DNA of 64,000 nt, from positions 1-64,000 of the forward strand of contig NZ_JAFEMD010000024.1 of the NCBI RefSeq assembly GCF_016892765.1, read 5' to 3'. A program made the position numbers and the translations under genes. Positions within the stretch are counted from its first letter, which is position 1. Each line of letters begins with the position of its first letter. A model generated the notes under the pieces. The model was not told where the DNA came from. It saw nothing but the letters and a program-made list of their open reading frames with translations, and made no database searches. Shown here in pieces: positions 46,375-54,660 of the stretch. Source of the stretch: Microvirga arvi (GTDB lineage Bacteria; Pseudomonadota; Alphaproteobacteria; Rhizobiales; Beijerinckiaceae).

Positions 46375-46815
46375 GTCTTCTTCCTTCGCGTGGCGCGGCA
46401 TGCAGGGTTCAGGACAGACCTGACCGGGCGCAAGCCGCGATGACCCTTGGGAAAGGGTGCAGGGTGTTTGAGGTTGTTCAGGAAACGTCATTCCCCGAAT
46501 GGCGGGCCTCCGGATGCGGGCAGGCCGGCCTTCGGGGTTCAGTGGCCTGCTTGGAGGCACCCCGTGCGAAATTGAGAAAAATGGCGCAGTGTAATCATCA
46601 TGACATAGATATAAGTAGATACTCGGAATTTTCAAGAAACCACGGCCGCATCGAGATTATTTCGAAGCTCGCATGAAGTTATTCTAAGTAAAAAATCTTT
46701 ATCCCCGCTAGATATAAGTTGTTCAGGAACTCTCCACTAATGAGGAGCGCCCAAGTCCAAGCCGGGCAGGGTTTGTCACGCGGAGAAGGGCAGCCCGGGC
46801 GCTGTTAGGGTCGGC
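46375..46815. other. intergenic region with AT-rich pocket
   Basis: No gene. The stretch 46570-46720 is unusually AT-rich and carries AGATATAAGT twice (near 46609 and 46709), possibly promoter sequence for the CBS/BON gene. Confidence 0.4.
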
Positions 46816-46980
46816 TCAGGTGCCCTCCGCCGCGATCGCTTGGCCGACGCTGATCCAATGCCTGAGCCGGCCTGCATCCTGCCGGTTGAACGCTGCTCGT
46901 CGCTTGAGGTCGTCGAATGAATCGCCGGGACGGGCACGCTCGAATAGGACCCGGGCCAATTCCTCGGCATCTGGCGGCAT
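46816..46980 (-). CDS. small hypothetical protein, 54 aa
   Basis: The frame from MPPDAEELARVLFERARPGD reads as a compact helical protein (DSFDDLKRRAAFNRQDAGRL, RHWISVGQAIAAEG). The frame is open to 47166, but the upstream part looks non-coding. There is no clear ribosome-binding site. It resembles small Rhizobiales proteins of unknown function. Confidence 0.45.
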   Translation of the reverse strand: MPPDAEELARVLFERARPGDSFDDLKRRAAFNRQDAGRLRHWISVGQAIAAEGT

Positions 46981-47093
46981 GCTCGGGTAGTTGTGTGCAA
47001 ACGACGGACGAAGTAAAAAACCGACACAGTGCTCTCCTTTCCAATATCGCAGTCGGCGGCTGCCGAAGGGCTTTTCCCGGGCAGGACAATCCC

Positions 47094-47327
47094 TCAGGTG
47101 TGCATCCGTTGGCCGTAGTCCCGTGCGATCTTGCTGACTTGGCTGGAGCTCAGGCCCAACCGGCAAGCAATGGTCGCGTAGTTAAGGCCTTGTGCCTTCA
47201 GCTGCATGATATACTCGCAGCGCTTGTTGACCTCAGCCTGACGCCTGGCTCGCTCCTCGGGCGTCGAGACCCGATAGCTCAACGATTTCTTTTTCGATTC
47301 TTTGCTCATCTCACTCAGCTGACCCAT
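47094..47327 (-). CDS. small helix-turn-helix protein, 77 aa
   Basis: A charged N-terminus (KESKKKSLSYRVSTPEERAR) is followed by a clear helix-turn-helix (IMQLKAQGLNYATIACRLGL, SSSQVSKIARDYG). It looks like a DNA-binding protein of the resolvase/MarR-like HTH group, without a catalytic part. It could regulate neighbours. There is no strong ribosome-binding site; an internal Met at residue 7 is an alternative start. Confidence 0.6.
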   Translation of the reverse strand: MGQLSEMSKESKKKSLSYRVSTPEERARRQAEVNKRCEYIMQLKAQGLNYATIACRLGLSSSQVSKIARDYGQRMHT

Positions 47328-47889
47328 CGTGAGGTTACGGTCATAGAAGGATTTGGCTTCCCGCCCTCGCCAATGCGGTGCGGCAGGCCGACAAAGCCGG
47401 AGCCGATCAGCAGTCGGATCTCTTCACTCGGATTGTTTGGAAAGCCTCAGGAGCCCCGGATCCACGCGCCCAAACGGCGGGACACGGGGTTAGTGTCCTG
47501 CGATCAGAGTTCCGGCGTGGCAGAGGCCACGGATATATGCTGAGAGCCACATCATGATAGGATCAACTTAGGCCGATCGGCTGTTTTGTCAAATGATGCT
47601 TTCCGACGCAGTCGTTCAACTTGACATTGGCGACCCTACAGCCGACCTTAGTTGTGCGATGAACACATTCCGCACCATTTCTACTTTGCGTGCAGGCCGC
47701 CTGAAGACGGGAGCCTGAGCCCCGGACGTCATGTCGAGTCCGGGGATGAGTGCTCAAAATCAGAATTCGTCCATCGATTAACTCTTTCAGCTGCAGCGCG
47801 GATTGATCCGCCTGCGGACGAATTCTCTCGCAGCCACAAGCCAATCGTCAGGAACGGCACGCTCGTTGGAGCGGCTGAATGGTGAAGTC
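47328..47889. other. stretch without a supported gene
   Basis: Only shadow-like frames on both strands; probably the control region between the minus-strand HTH gene and the plus-strand hpf unit. Confidence 0.45.
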
Positions 47890-48078
47890 ATGTCAATTGC
47901 CATCTTCGCAACGTTCGTCACGCTGACGATCGTACAACTCGTGTTCTGGGAGACACTCGGCGGGACGCTCGGTTTCGCAGCATCGGTGAGCGTGTTGGGG
48001 CTTTCCGCATCGCTTTCGCTGATCCTGGCGGCCTATGTCGCCGCGACACACGCATTTGGGCGGGAACAACACCGGTAA
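47890..48078 (+). CDS. small membrane protein, 62 aa
   Basis: MSIAIFATFVTLTIVQLVFW begins the protein, and a second helix (ASVSVLGLSASLSLILAAYV) follows. It has two transmembrane segments and a polar tail. The ribosome-binding site is weak (GGTGAAG). It is first of three small genes that lead to hpf and are probably co-transcribed. Confidence 0.55.
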   Translation: MSIAIFATFVTLTIVQLVFWETLGGTLGFAASVSVLGLSASLSLILAAYVAATHAFGREQHR

Positions 48079-48113
48079 TCCCTTGTCGCAGCCCAACATC
48101 GAGGAAATCTATC

Positions 48114-48305
48114 ATGCATCGTCATGATCGCCGAGCTGTGTGCAAAACCTGCAAACGCAATCTGCCGCGGGCTGCCGTGCGATGTCCCTGGTGCGCCTAC
48201 GGGATCGACCCCAGGCGCGGTGAGCACACCACAGAGAACTGGATGCCATTGACCGGCAACGGCCAGAGCCGTGAGCGGCCGGTCACCCGAATTCTCGAAT
48301 CGTAA
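48114..48305 (+). CDS. small zinc-ribbon-like protein, 63 aa
   Basis: GAGGAA lies 7 nt before the ATG. The cysteines CKTC and CPWC, 14 residues apart, form a CxxC...CxxC zinc ribbon. A Pro/Arg-rich tail follows. It may bind nucleic acid or act as a rubredoxin-like unit. It lies 21 bp before hpf. Confidence 0.65.
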   Translation: MHRHDRRAVCKTCKRNLPRAAVRCPWCAYGIDPRRGEHTTENWMPLTGNGQSRERPVTRILES

Positions 48306-48326
48306 TCAACCGAAAGGACTATACCA

Positions 48327-48674
48327 ATGATGAGCAACAATCTCAGCTCCCCAATCCGGATCAACGGGTTCCAGATCGATCTTGGAGACGCGCTGCCTCA
48401 ACATGTTCAAGAGAGGCTGCTAACGACGACTGAGACGTACTTCCAGGAGCTGAAGCACGCAAGCGTCGGATTCCGTCGCGAGGGTCAATCGTATTGTTGT
48501 ACGATCAATATCCAGGTCAGCAACTTCCGGATCATGATCGGTGAGGCGTCAGCACCCGACTGCTATCGAGCTTTCGACCTGGCGCTTGAAAAGGTTGCGG
48601 TGCAACTTAGGAGAAGGAAGCGTCGTCTCGACGGTGCCGTACGCGAGGAAGTCCGGGCAGGAGCCACCGCGTAA
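48327..48674 (+). CDS. hpf: ribosome hibernation factor HPF/RaiA, short form
   Basis: The protein has 115 aa, the short-HPF length. It has the beta-alpha fold of the sigma-54 modulation/HPF family: QERLLTTTETYFQELKHASV, TINIQVSNFRIMIGEASAPD, and CYRAFDLALEKVAVQLRRRK. Short HPF binds the 30S decoding region and promotes 100S dimer formation in stationary phase. It ends with a hairpin at 48702-48725. The C-terminal tail is basic. Confidence 0.85.
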   Translation: MMSNNLSSPIRINGFQIDLGDALPQHVQERLLTTTETYFQELKHASVGFRREGQSYCCTINIQVSNFRIMIGEASAPDCYRAFDLALEKVAVQLRRRKRRLDGAVREEVRAGATA

Positions 48675-48701
48675 CCAAGAACCATCGCGTAACCACAAGG
48701 A

Positions 48702-48725
48702 AGGGCCGGAGTTTACTCCGGCCCT
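48702..48725 (+). terminator. hairpin after hpf
   Basis: Perfect 10-bp stem AGGGCCGGAG / CTCCGGCCCT with a TTTA loop, 28 bp after the hpf stop. It is GC-rich but lacks a T-run. Confidence 0.6.
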
Positions 48726-48766
48726 GCTGTTCAGGCGAGCAATTTAAGATGGATGTGAATACTTGG

Positions 48767-49198
48767 TCAGGGCTGGGCCGAGACGTCCTTCTGGCGTGCT
48801 TCAGGGTGACCGATCACCCGGATAACCCGCAGCGTCCACCATTCGCCGGTTGCCCCACGCCAATGCATCGACTGCCCTTCCGCCAGGCCGATCAACGCGG
48901 AGCCGAGAGGCGACAATACGGAAATTCTGCCGATCCCCTGGTCTTCTTCGCCGGGGTAGACGAGGGTAGCCCGTCGGACCTGGTCTGTGATCCCGTCCTG
49001 GAAATCAAAGACCGAATGCATGGAGATGACATTCTCCGTCAGGTTTGAGGGACTGACGACCTTTGCCCGGTCGAGCTCAGCCTCCAGCCACTGCGCTGAT
49101 GGCGGCACTCGTCGTATCCGCATGCCAGCTGAGGCGATCCTTCGAAGTCGGGCATGATCAGCCGTGGAAATGATGACGGACACGTCTGACAAAGACAC
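48767..49198 (-). CDS. Rnk/GreA-GreB C-terminal domain protein (paralogue 1)
   Basis: A GTG start at 49198 with AGGAG 6 nt upstream. The protein is 143 aa. The N-terminal helical part is followed by a GreA/GreB-C (FKBP-like) domain: VSMHSVFDFQDGITDQ, RATLVYPGEEDQGIGRISVL, SPLGSALIGLAEGQSMHW. Members resemble Rnk, which binds RNA polymerase's secondary channel without the coiled-coil finger. One of five such paralogues within 9 kb. Hairpin-terminated hpf converges on it. Confidence 0.85.
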   Translation of the reverse strand: MSLSDVSVIISTADHARLRRIASAGMRIRRVPPSAQWLEAELDRAKVVSPSNLTENVISMHSVFDFQDGITDQVRRATLVYPGEEDQGIGRISVLSPLGSALIGLAEGQSMHWRGATGEWWTLRVIRVIGHPEARQKDVSAQP

Positions 49199-49719
49199 TT
49201 TCTTCTCCTGAAATCCATTTCAGCGCCGAGCGGATCTTCCGCCCGGAATATACACTGGTGGCCATACGGATCTGAGCGCGGCGTCTAACGCCTGACTTAG
49301 GGTTGATGATGGACGAGAACCCCGGGCGCAGGACGCGCGCCTTGCACTCGTGCTCAAGAGCCTGAGGGAAGGTGGGCCGTTCTAGCGGTCGGATGGAAAG
49401 GTCTCGTGAGCCTCGACATGGCACCCTTAACATAAGCTGGAACGACAGCAATTCACGAAAGCAGCCTGTTCCGAGCCTTGATCCGCCACTTCAGGAAGCC
49501 CTTAAGGATAGCCATTGGCGCCAGCTTGAACTTACCTTTCAGGTCCGCGTTGGTGTCATGCCATGACCGCACAGACGATCTTGCAGCGATTGCTCTACCG
49601 AGCAGGCCTCCTTCAAACGGGCACGTAAGCCCGTGACGGCACCAACGCGCCGTCCGGGTCATCGCATCTCAATCCTGTTTTCCCGAAAGCATGAGGCGGC
49701 CTGAGGATTTAGGCCGGCA
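49199..49719. other. stretch without a supported gene
   Basis: Short frames only. A minus-strand frame at 49453-49662 (ending ILKGFLKWRIKARNRLLS) has some coding character but no start evidence. Confidence 0.4.
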
Positions 49720-50286
49720 TTGGCGATGGCACCTATGACGATGGCGTCTCTGATCATGCCGGGACGCATCATTCCAAGCCTACGATCCCACAGCGCAAAG
49801 CACGTGATCGCCCAGATGAGCCGTGTTGCGGCCGAGGAGGCTTCTCTCAATTCTTACGCGGTTCTGCAGGCGATTGCTGCTCGTGGCGAGCACTCAACGT
49901 TCGGGTTCGGGCGGGGAACCGCGATCCCGCACGCCCTCCTCTCCGGTCTCAAGCAGCCTCTGGGCGTTTTTGCCCGGCTGTGGCCAGCCCAGGAGTTTGA
50001 CGCGCCGGATGGCATGCCGTCGGATCTGGCATTCCTTCTCTTGAGTCCTGAGGGTGATGACTCAACGCATTTGCGGGCACTGGCCTGCGTGGTGCGGCGC
50101 TTGCGGGACCCGCTGGTGGCTGAATGCCTCAGATCAGCCGCTGACGCCGAGGCTCTTTACGCGGTGCTGACAAGCGACGTCTGGCGTGAGCCCGATGACA
50201 AACCCGGGACCGGACATTCCGCCACACCACCTGCAGGCGATTTGACAAACGGGGCAATGTGCACCACCTTTAACGTATTATGTTGA
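49720..50286 (+). CDS. PTS EIIA (PtsN/fructose-type) domain protein
   Basis: The protein has 188 aa. The EIIA-2 signatures are AKHVIAQMSRVAAEEASLNS, the phospho-His loop FGFGRGTAIPHALLSGLKQP, FDAPDGMPSDLAFLLLSPEG, and DSTHLRALACVVRRLRDPLV. It is probably a regulatory EIIA of the nitrogen PTS type, linked to K+ and carbon control in alphaproteobacteria. The start is uncertain (49720 or 49735). The C-terminal tail beyond residue 165 is unusual. Confidence 0.85.
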   Translation: MAMAPMTMASLIMPGRIIPSLRSHSAKHVIAQMSRVAAEEASLNSYAVLQAIAARGEHSTFGFGRGTAIPHALLSGLKQPLGVFARLWPAQEFDAPDGMPSDLAFLLLSPEGDDSTHLRALACVVRRLRDPLVAECLRSAADAEALYAVLTSDVWREPDDKPGTGHSATPPAGDLTNGAMCTTFNVLC

Positions 50287-50642
50287 GCATCGCACAATAT
50301 CATCGCGGTCTGCACCGGGCAGGCAACCTTATCGCGGGCCATTAGCCCCGAGCTCAACGCGCGTGCGCGCCCCGAGCTCGGGGCGGTCCAGGATATCTAA
50401 TTCTCCAGACATCTTGTGAGGCCGGCTGCTGACGCACCCGGTGCCGCGGTATGCTTTTATTCATCTTCAAACGCATTCTCCGCATGGCGGAGAACAACGC
50501 CAGTCATCCAGCACGCCGACAAAGCAGCCTGCGGGTGAAAGGAGCGCGTCCCGAGTCCGAGCGTCCCTCGGCAGAATTTCTGGCGAGGACGCTCAGGTCA
50601 GCACTTGCCCAGAACCACGCTGAAAGCAGAGGAGGCCGTGCC
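50287..50642. other. intergenic region
   Basis: No supported gene; contains the ribosome-binding site (AGAGGAGG) of the next small gene. Confidence 0.4.
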
Positions 50643-50810
50643 ATGCAGCAGTCGCCAACTGATCCAATATCCGATCCTGGAGGCCACGACACGGATCAGC
50701 CGGATGGCAAGGTTGTCCGGTTCACTCCGCGGCGACGCAGCGAGCCGGAGAGGAGCCCCGAGCCGCCAATGCCGGACGACGATGACGATCACGGACCAAG
50801 TGCAGCGTAA
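50643..50810 (+). CDS. small acidic hypothetical protein, 55 aa
   Basis: AGAGGAGG lies 7 nt before the ATG at 50643. The peptide (MQQSPTDPISDPGGHDTDQP onward) is disordered, with a basic patch (VRFTPRRRSEPERS) and an acidic end (PDDDDDHGP). It lies 37 bp before an Rnk-like gene and is likely co-transcribed. The function is unknown. Confidence 0.5.
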   Translation: MQQSPTDPISDPGGHDTDQPDGKVVRFTPRRRSEPERSPEPPMPDDDDDHGPSAA

Positions 50811-50847
50811 CCTGCACTGGCATCCACAACAGAACAGGAGACTGAAC

Positions 50848-51276
50848 ATGACGAAGAAAACCAGCGGTGGGGCCAAACCCCGCATCACCCTGACCGCACA
50901 TGACCACGGGAAGCTCTCGGTGCTCGCTAACGCGGCCGCGCACACCATGCCCGAAGTTGCAGCCGAACTCGCGGATGAGCTCGACCGTGCACATGTCCTT
51001 GCCGCAGGCCGCCATCCCGTCGACACCGTTTGCATGGGCTGCGAGGTGGATTTTCGCGACGACGTGACCGGGCGGGTGCAGACGGTGACACTCGTTTACC
51101 CGAACGAGGCCGACATTTCGAAGGGGCGCATCTCGGTGCTCACACCCATCGGGACCGCCCTGATTGGGCTCCCTGTCGGCAAGTCGATCGATTGGACCAC
51201 CCGCACCGGGGTCACGAAACGTCTGACAGTGATGCAAGTCCGCGAACCAGCCGCTGCGGAGCTCCAGCCCGCTTAA
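50848..51276 (+). CDS. Rnk/GreA-GreB C-terminal domain protein (paralogue 2)
   Basis: AGGAG precedes the ATG at 50848. The protein is 142 aa. The helical N-terminal part (HDHGKLSVLANAAAHTMPEV) and FKBP-like domain (DFRDDVTGRVQTVTLVYPNE, GRISVLTPIGTALIGLPVGK, SIDW) match the family. It resembles nucleoside diphosphate kinase regulators (Rnk) that bind RNA polymerase. Confidence 0.88.
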   Translation: MTKKTSGGAKPRITLTAHDHGKLSVLANAAAHTMPEVAAELADELDRAHVLAAGRHPVDTVCMGCEVDFRDDVTGRVQTVTLVYPNEADISKGRISVLTPIGTALIGLPVGKSIDWTTRTGVTKRLTVMQVREPAAAELQPA

Positions 51277-51383
51277 ACGCACATGCCCCGTGCACGACAC
51301 ACGAATGATGCCCCATGCGGCCCCCGGCCGCGTGGTCCACCGTTGCCTTTTAACCGGCAGAATTCCTGCCAGCGGAGAATTGA

Positions 51384-51902
51384 ATGGAAAACACGAACCG
51401 CCTCAGCGTGATTGCCACCCCTGACCTGCGCCCGCCGGCGCACGGTTTTGAGGGCCGCTCGCGTCATGCTGAGCGGATAACACCTCTCGCGATCCTGCCC
51501 TCAACGCACCAGGCAGCTGATGACAGCCGCCTCGACCATTTTGTTCAGCGTGATGGGCTTCTTTTCGCCGGAACGCACCTGATCGTCGATCTTTGGCACG
51601 CCTCAAACCTGGATGACCTGCCTGTCGTCGAGCAGGCGTTGCGGGATGCCGCTGATCGAGCCGGCGCGACGTTGTTGAACGTCGACCTCCATCACTTCTC
51701 GCCGAATGGCGGCATCTCCGGCGTGGCGGTTCTGGCGGAGAGCCACATCTCGATCCACACCTGGCCCGAGATCTCGTACGCGGCCGTCGACGTGTTCATG
51801 TGCGGGAACGCGCAGCCTCACAAGGCTATCGAGGTTCTGAAGGGCGTTTTCCTGCCTGGGATGGTGACGCTCGCCGAGCATAAGCGGGGAGTGATCCTAT
51901 GA
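51384..51902 (+). CDS. speD: S-adenosylmethionine decarboxylase proenzyme
   Basis: The protein has 172 aa, of which the last 120 are the standard bacterial class 1B enzyme and about 45 form an extra N-terminus. The self-cleavage site is ESHISIHTWPE (cleaved before S120, which becomes the pyruvoyl group). LLNVDLHHFSPNGGISGVAV supplies the substrate-binding strand and CGNAQPHKAI the conserved Cys loop. It produces decarboxylated SAM for spermidine synthesis. It overlaps speE by 4 bp (ATGA). Confidence 0.93.
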   Translation: MENTNRLSVIATPDLRPPAHGFEGRSRHAERITPLAILPSTHQAADDSRLDHFVQRDGLLFAGTHLIVDLWHASNLDDLPVVEQALRDAADRAGATLLNVDLHHFSPNGGISGVAVLAESHISIHTWPEISYAAVDVFMCGNAQPHKAIEVLKGVFLPGMVTLAEHKRGVIL

Positions 51903-52783
51903 CGTGGTTTCAGGAAAATCTTTATGAACACTATGCCCAGACGCTCTCCATCGAGAAGGTGCTTTACCATTGGCGGACCGAGTTCCAGGACGTGCTGATC
52001 TTCGAGAACGCGATCTTCGGCAAGGTGCTGGTGCTTGACGGCGTCGTGCAGCTGACGGAGCGTGATAACCACATCTACCACGAGATGATCGCCCACGTTC
52101 CGCTGCTGGCACATGGTTCCGCGCGGAACGTGCTCATCATCGGCGGTGGCGACGGGGGCACCCTGAAAGAGGTGCTGAAGCATCCCGTCGAGCGAGCCAC
52201 GTTGGTTGAACTTGACGGCGAGATGATCGACCTGTCACGGCGATACCTGCCCAAGGTATCGAATGGGGCCTTTGCCGACCCGCGAGCCAACGTGCTGGTG
52301 ATGGACGGAACACGCTACATCGAGGAAGCACGGGAGAAGTTCGACGTCATCATCATCGACTCGACAGATCCGATAGGACCGGGGGAGGCGTTGTTTACGG
52401 CAGCCTTCTACAGGGCCTGCCGAACCCGCCTTCGTCCCGGTGGGATGATTGCGGTCCAGAGTGGTGCTCCGTTCTTCCAGCCGGAGGAATTGGAGAACGT
52501 GTGCGGACGGTTAGCTGGATCCTTTGCCGGAGTACGGCCCTACCTGGCACCTGTCCCGACCTATGCCGGCGGCATGCTGGCGCTCGTCGCGGCCGGTGGG
52601 TCCCGCGATGCATTGCGTCCACCCTGCAAGGTCCTGCGAGAGCGGTTTGGCCCGCTGCAAGGCCAGACGCGCTACTACACACCGGAGGTGCACCGGGCGG
52701 CTTTCACCCTGGCTCCCTCGTTCGAGCCGTTCGTCCGGAGCGATGATCCGATGCCGGTGGAGTTCCTGCAAACAGGAACTTGA
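51899..52783 (+). CDS. speE: spermidine synthase
   Basis: The protein has 294 aa. Family motifs: TWFQENLYEHYAQTLSIEKV, FGKVLVLDGVVQLTERDNHI, the SAM-binding loop VLIIGGGDGGTLKEVLKH, and the catalytic IIIDSTDPIGPGEALFTAAF. It transfers the aminopropyl group from decarboxylated SAM to putrescine. The 4-bp overlap with speD implies coupled translation, giving a complete two-gene spermidine module. Confidence 0.95.
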   Translation: MTWFQENLYEHYAQTLSIEKVLYHWRTEFQDVLIFENAIFGKVLVLDGVVQLTERDNHIYHEMIAHVPLLAHGSARNVLIIGGGDGGTLKEVLKHPVERATLVELDGEMIDLSRRYLPKVSNGAFADPRANVLVMDGTRYIEEAREKFDVIIIDSTDPIGPGEALFTAAFYRACRTRLRPGGMIAVQSGAPFFQPEELENVCGRLAGSFAGVRPYLAPVPTYAGGMLALVAAGGSRDALRPPCKVLRERFGPLQGQTRYYTPEVHRAAFTLAPSFEPFVRSDDPMPVEFLQTGT

Positions 52784-52889
52784 GCCCCGCAGGCGGCTGT
52801 CGATCTGGCGCCGCCCCGGGGACATCACTGGGCTTTATTTCGGATCATCATGGCTCCGCCCTCGCTGCGGAGCCCGAGAGGAGGACACC

Positions 52890-53408
52890 ATGACGATCGT
52901 TCCACCGCCTATGACGACCCCGCTGCGCGAGATCAATCCAACCAAGTGGCCGAGTCCACGGGGCTATTCGCATGCGATGGCCGGCACGGGTACCTTCGTG
53001 TTCATCGGCGGGCAGATCGCCACTGACAATGCGGGAAGGGTGACAACCGTTGGGCTTGTTCCTCAGGCCCGGCAGGCCTTGCGGAATCTCCGGACAGTCC
53101 TTGCCGAGGCGGGCGGGGCGCCTGAACACATCGCCCAGATGACCTGGTACGTGCTGGACATCGATCACTACCGCGCCATGCTCCGGGAACTCGGCCTGGT
53201 CTACCGCGAGATCATGGGCCGCCATTATCCGGCAATGGTGCTGGTGGAGGTCACGGGACTGGTCGACCCGGCTGCCATCGTCGAGATCGCGGCCACAGCC
53301 ATCCTTCCGCCAGGCCGCCCGCTTCTAGTGGACGGAGGCCCGGCGAGTGAACTGAACCTCGACACCCAGACTCCGAGTTGTCTGACGAAGGAGGCCCACA
53401 ATGAGTGA
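52890..53408 (+). CDS. RidA/YjgF family protein
   Basis: The protein has 172 aa, longer than usual at both ends. The core has TFVFIGGQIATDNAGRVTTV, QARQALRNLRTVLAEAGGAP, MTWYVLDIDHYRAMLRELGL and HYPAMVLVEVTGLVDPAAIV, EIAATAIL. The family includes enamine/imine deaminases, but the Arg usually in the xxRxxV motif is absent here, so it may be a divergent subgroup. GAGAGGAGG is near the start. Its end overlaps the next gene by 8 bp. Confidence 0.82.
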   Translation: MTIVPPPMTTPLREINPTKWPSPRGYSHAMAGTGTFVFIGGQIATDNAGRVTTVGLVPQARQALRNLRTVLAEAGGAPEHIAQMTWYVLDIDHYRAMLRELGLVYREIMGRHYPAMVLVEVTGLVDPAAIVEIAATAILPPGRPLLVDGGPASELNLDTQTPSCLTKEAHNE

Positions 53409-53862
53409 CGTCCTGAGTCTTCCCCTGGTCATGGTATCGACCCATGACCATAGCCGCCTGATGCAGACGGCCCGGGAACTGGCGGAGCAATGCCATCCGC
53501 TTGCTGCACCGCTCCTGCAGGAACTCCACCGGGCGAAAGTGTGCACTGCGGATGAGCTCCCGGACAACGTCGTGACGCTGGATACGTTCGTGACCTACCG
53601 GATGGGCGGTGAGGACACGCCGGACAAGCGCATGCTGATCCACCCGGACGATCGCATGTGGCCGCCGGCCGAGCTGTCGGTCCTGACCCCGGTCGGGTTG
53701 TCCCTTCTTGGGCTGCGTGCCGGCCAGCGGACACCTGTGATCGGTTCAGCCGAGGCCTCGGATGCCTGTGTCGAGGTCGTAGCCGTCGGGCCGCGGGTGT
53801 TCGGAGCCTTCGTGCCCTTCGGAACCGCGCCGCCGGATGGCACCGGCACCAGGTGGACCTGA
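53401..53862 (+). CDS. Rnk/GreA-GreB C-terminal domain protein (paralogue 3)
   Basis: The protein has 153 aa. N-terminal helices (HDHSRLMQTARELAEQCHPL) and an FKBP-like part (YRMGGEDTPDKRMLIHPDDR, AELSVLTPVGLSLLGLRAGQ). It is the most divergent of the five paralogues but keeps the SVLTPxGxSLLGL signature. It overlaps the RidA gene by 8 bp and shares one base with hemD (TGATG), so three genes are translationally linked. Confidence 0.82.
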   Translation: MSDVLSLPLVMVSTHDHSRLMQTARELAEQCHPLAAPLLQELHRAKVCTADELPDNVVTLDTFVTYRMGGEDTPDKRMLIHPDDRMWPPAELSVLTPVGLSLLGLRAGQRTPVIGSAEASDACVEVVAVGPRVFGAFVPFGTAPPDGTGTRWT

Positions 53863-54587
53863 TGCGGATTCTGCTCACGCGCCCAGCGAGCCAAGCCGAG
53901 GAGCTTGGGGCTGTTCTCACGGCCCATGGCGTCGAGTGGCTTGGCGAACCGCTGCTGAGGATCGTCCCTGTCCCTTGGGATCCCGGTGTTCTTGCGGGCA
54001 GGGCAGCGCTCCTGGTTACGTCCGCCAACGCCTCGCGGGAATTGCTCCGGATGCCCGGTGTTCGTCGAGACCATCCTGTCTTTGCGGTTGGGTCAGCCAC
54101 GGCGGCGCCCCTCCAAGCTGCTGGCTTCTCGAACGTCGATGCCGCGGGCGGAACCGCAGTGAGTCTCATCGCCCACATCCGGCGTCACGCGAATCCGCAG
54201 GCGGGGCGGCTGCTCCACGTCAGCGGTCGCGACATCGCATGCGATCTTGCCGCCGGCCTTGCCCCTGCCGGATTCGCTGTCGACCGGGTGGTTGTTTATC
54301 GCGCCGTCCCAGTGGAGCGCCTGAACGCAGGGATCATGCGCAAGATCGCCCAGGACGGGTTCGATGCCGCCATGTTTCTGTCCGCCCGGACGGCAGCGGT
54401 GTTCTGCAGCCTGGTCATCGCAGCCGGCATCGTGGATGCCTGCGCCCGCATGACGGCCGTCGCGATCAGCCGCAAGGTGGCGGAGGCGCTCCAGCCAGCC
54501 GGTTTTCGACACATGGTGGTGGCCGCGTCCCCGAGCCTGGATGGCGTCCTCGATGCCATTTTGCGTTTAACAACGGAGGACGTCTGA
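53862..54587 (+). CDS. hemD: uroporphyrinogen-III synthase
   Basis: The protein has 241 aa. The pattern of the HemD two-lobed fold is visible: MRILLTRPASQAEELGAVLT, ALLVTSANASRELLRMPGVR, FAVGSATAAPLQAAGFSN, GRLLHVSGRDIACDLAAGLA, VVVYRAVPV, AMFLSARTAAVFCSLVIAAG, VAISRKVAEAL. It closes hydroxymethylbilane to uroporphyrinogen III in heme synthesis. The ATG overlaps the previous stop. Along with hemA at 10 kb it gives two heme genes in this island. The low family conservation is normal for HemD. Confidence 0.85.
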   Translation: MRILLTRPASQAEELGAVLTAHGVEWLGEPLLRIVPVPWDPGVLAGRAALLVTSANASRELLRMPGVRRDHPVFAVGSATAAPLQAAGFSNVDAAGGTAVSLIAHIRRHANPQAGRLLHVSGRDIACDLAAGLAPAGFAVDRVVVYRAVPVERLNAGIMRKIAQDGFDAAMFLSARTAAVFCSLVIAAGIVDACARMTAVAISRKVAEALQPAGFRHMVVAASPSLDGVLDAILRLTTEDV

Positions 54588-54660
54588 CGCGCCATCGTTT
54601 TGTCGTCACTGCCCGGCCTGATGTCGGGTTCTCCCGATAGAAACGAGAGGTCCGGCCCCC

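Noticed and set aside
46609..46719. Two copies of AGATATAAGT in an AT-rich pocket
   Set aside because: Ten bases in AT-rich DNA may repeat by chance; noted only as possible promoter sequence.
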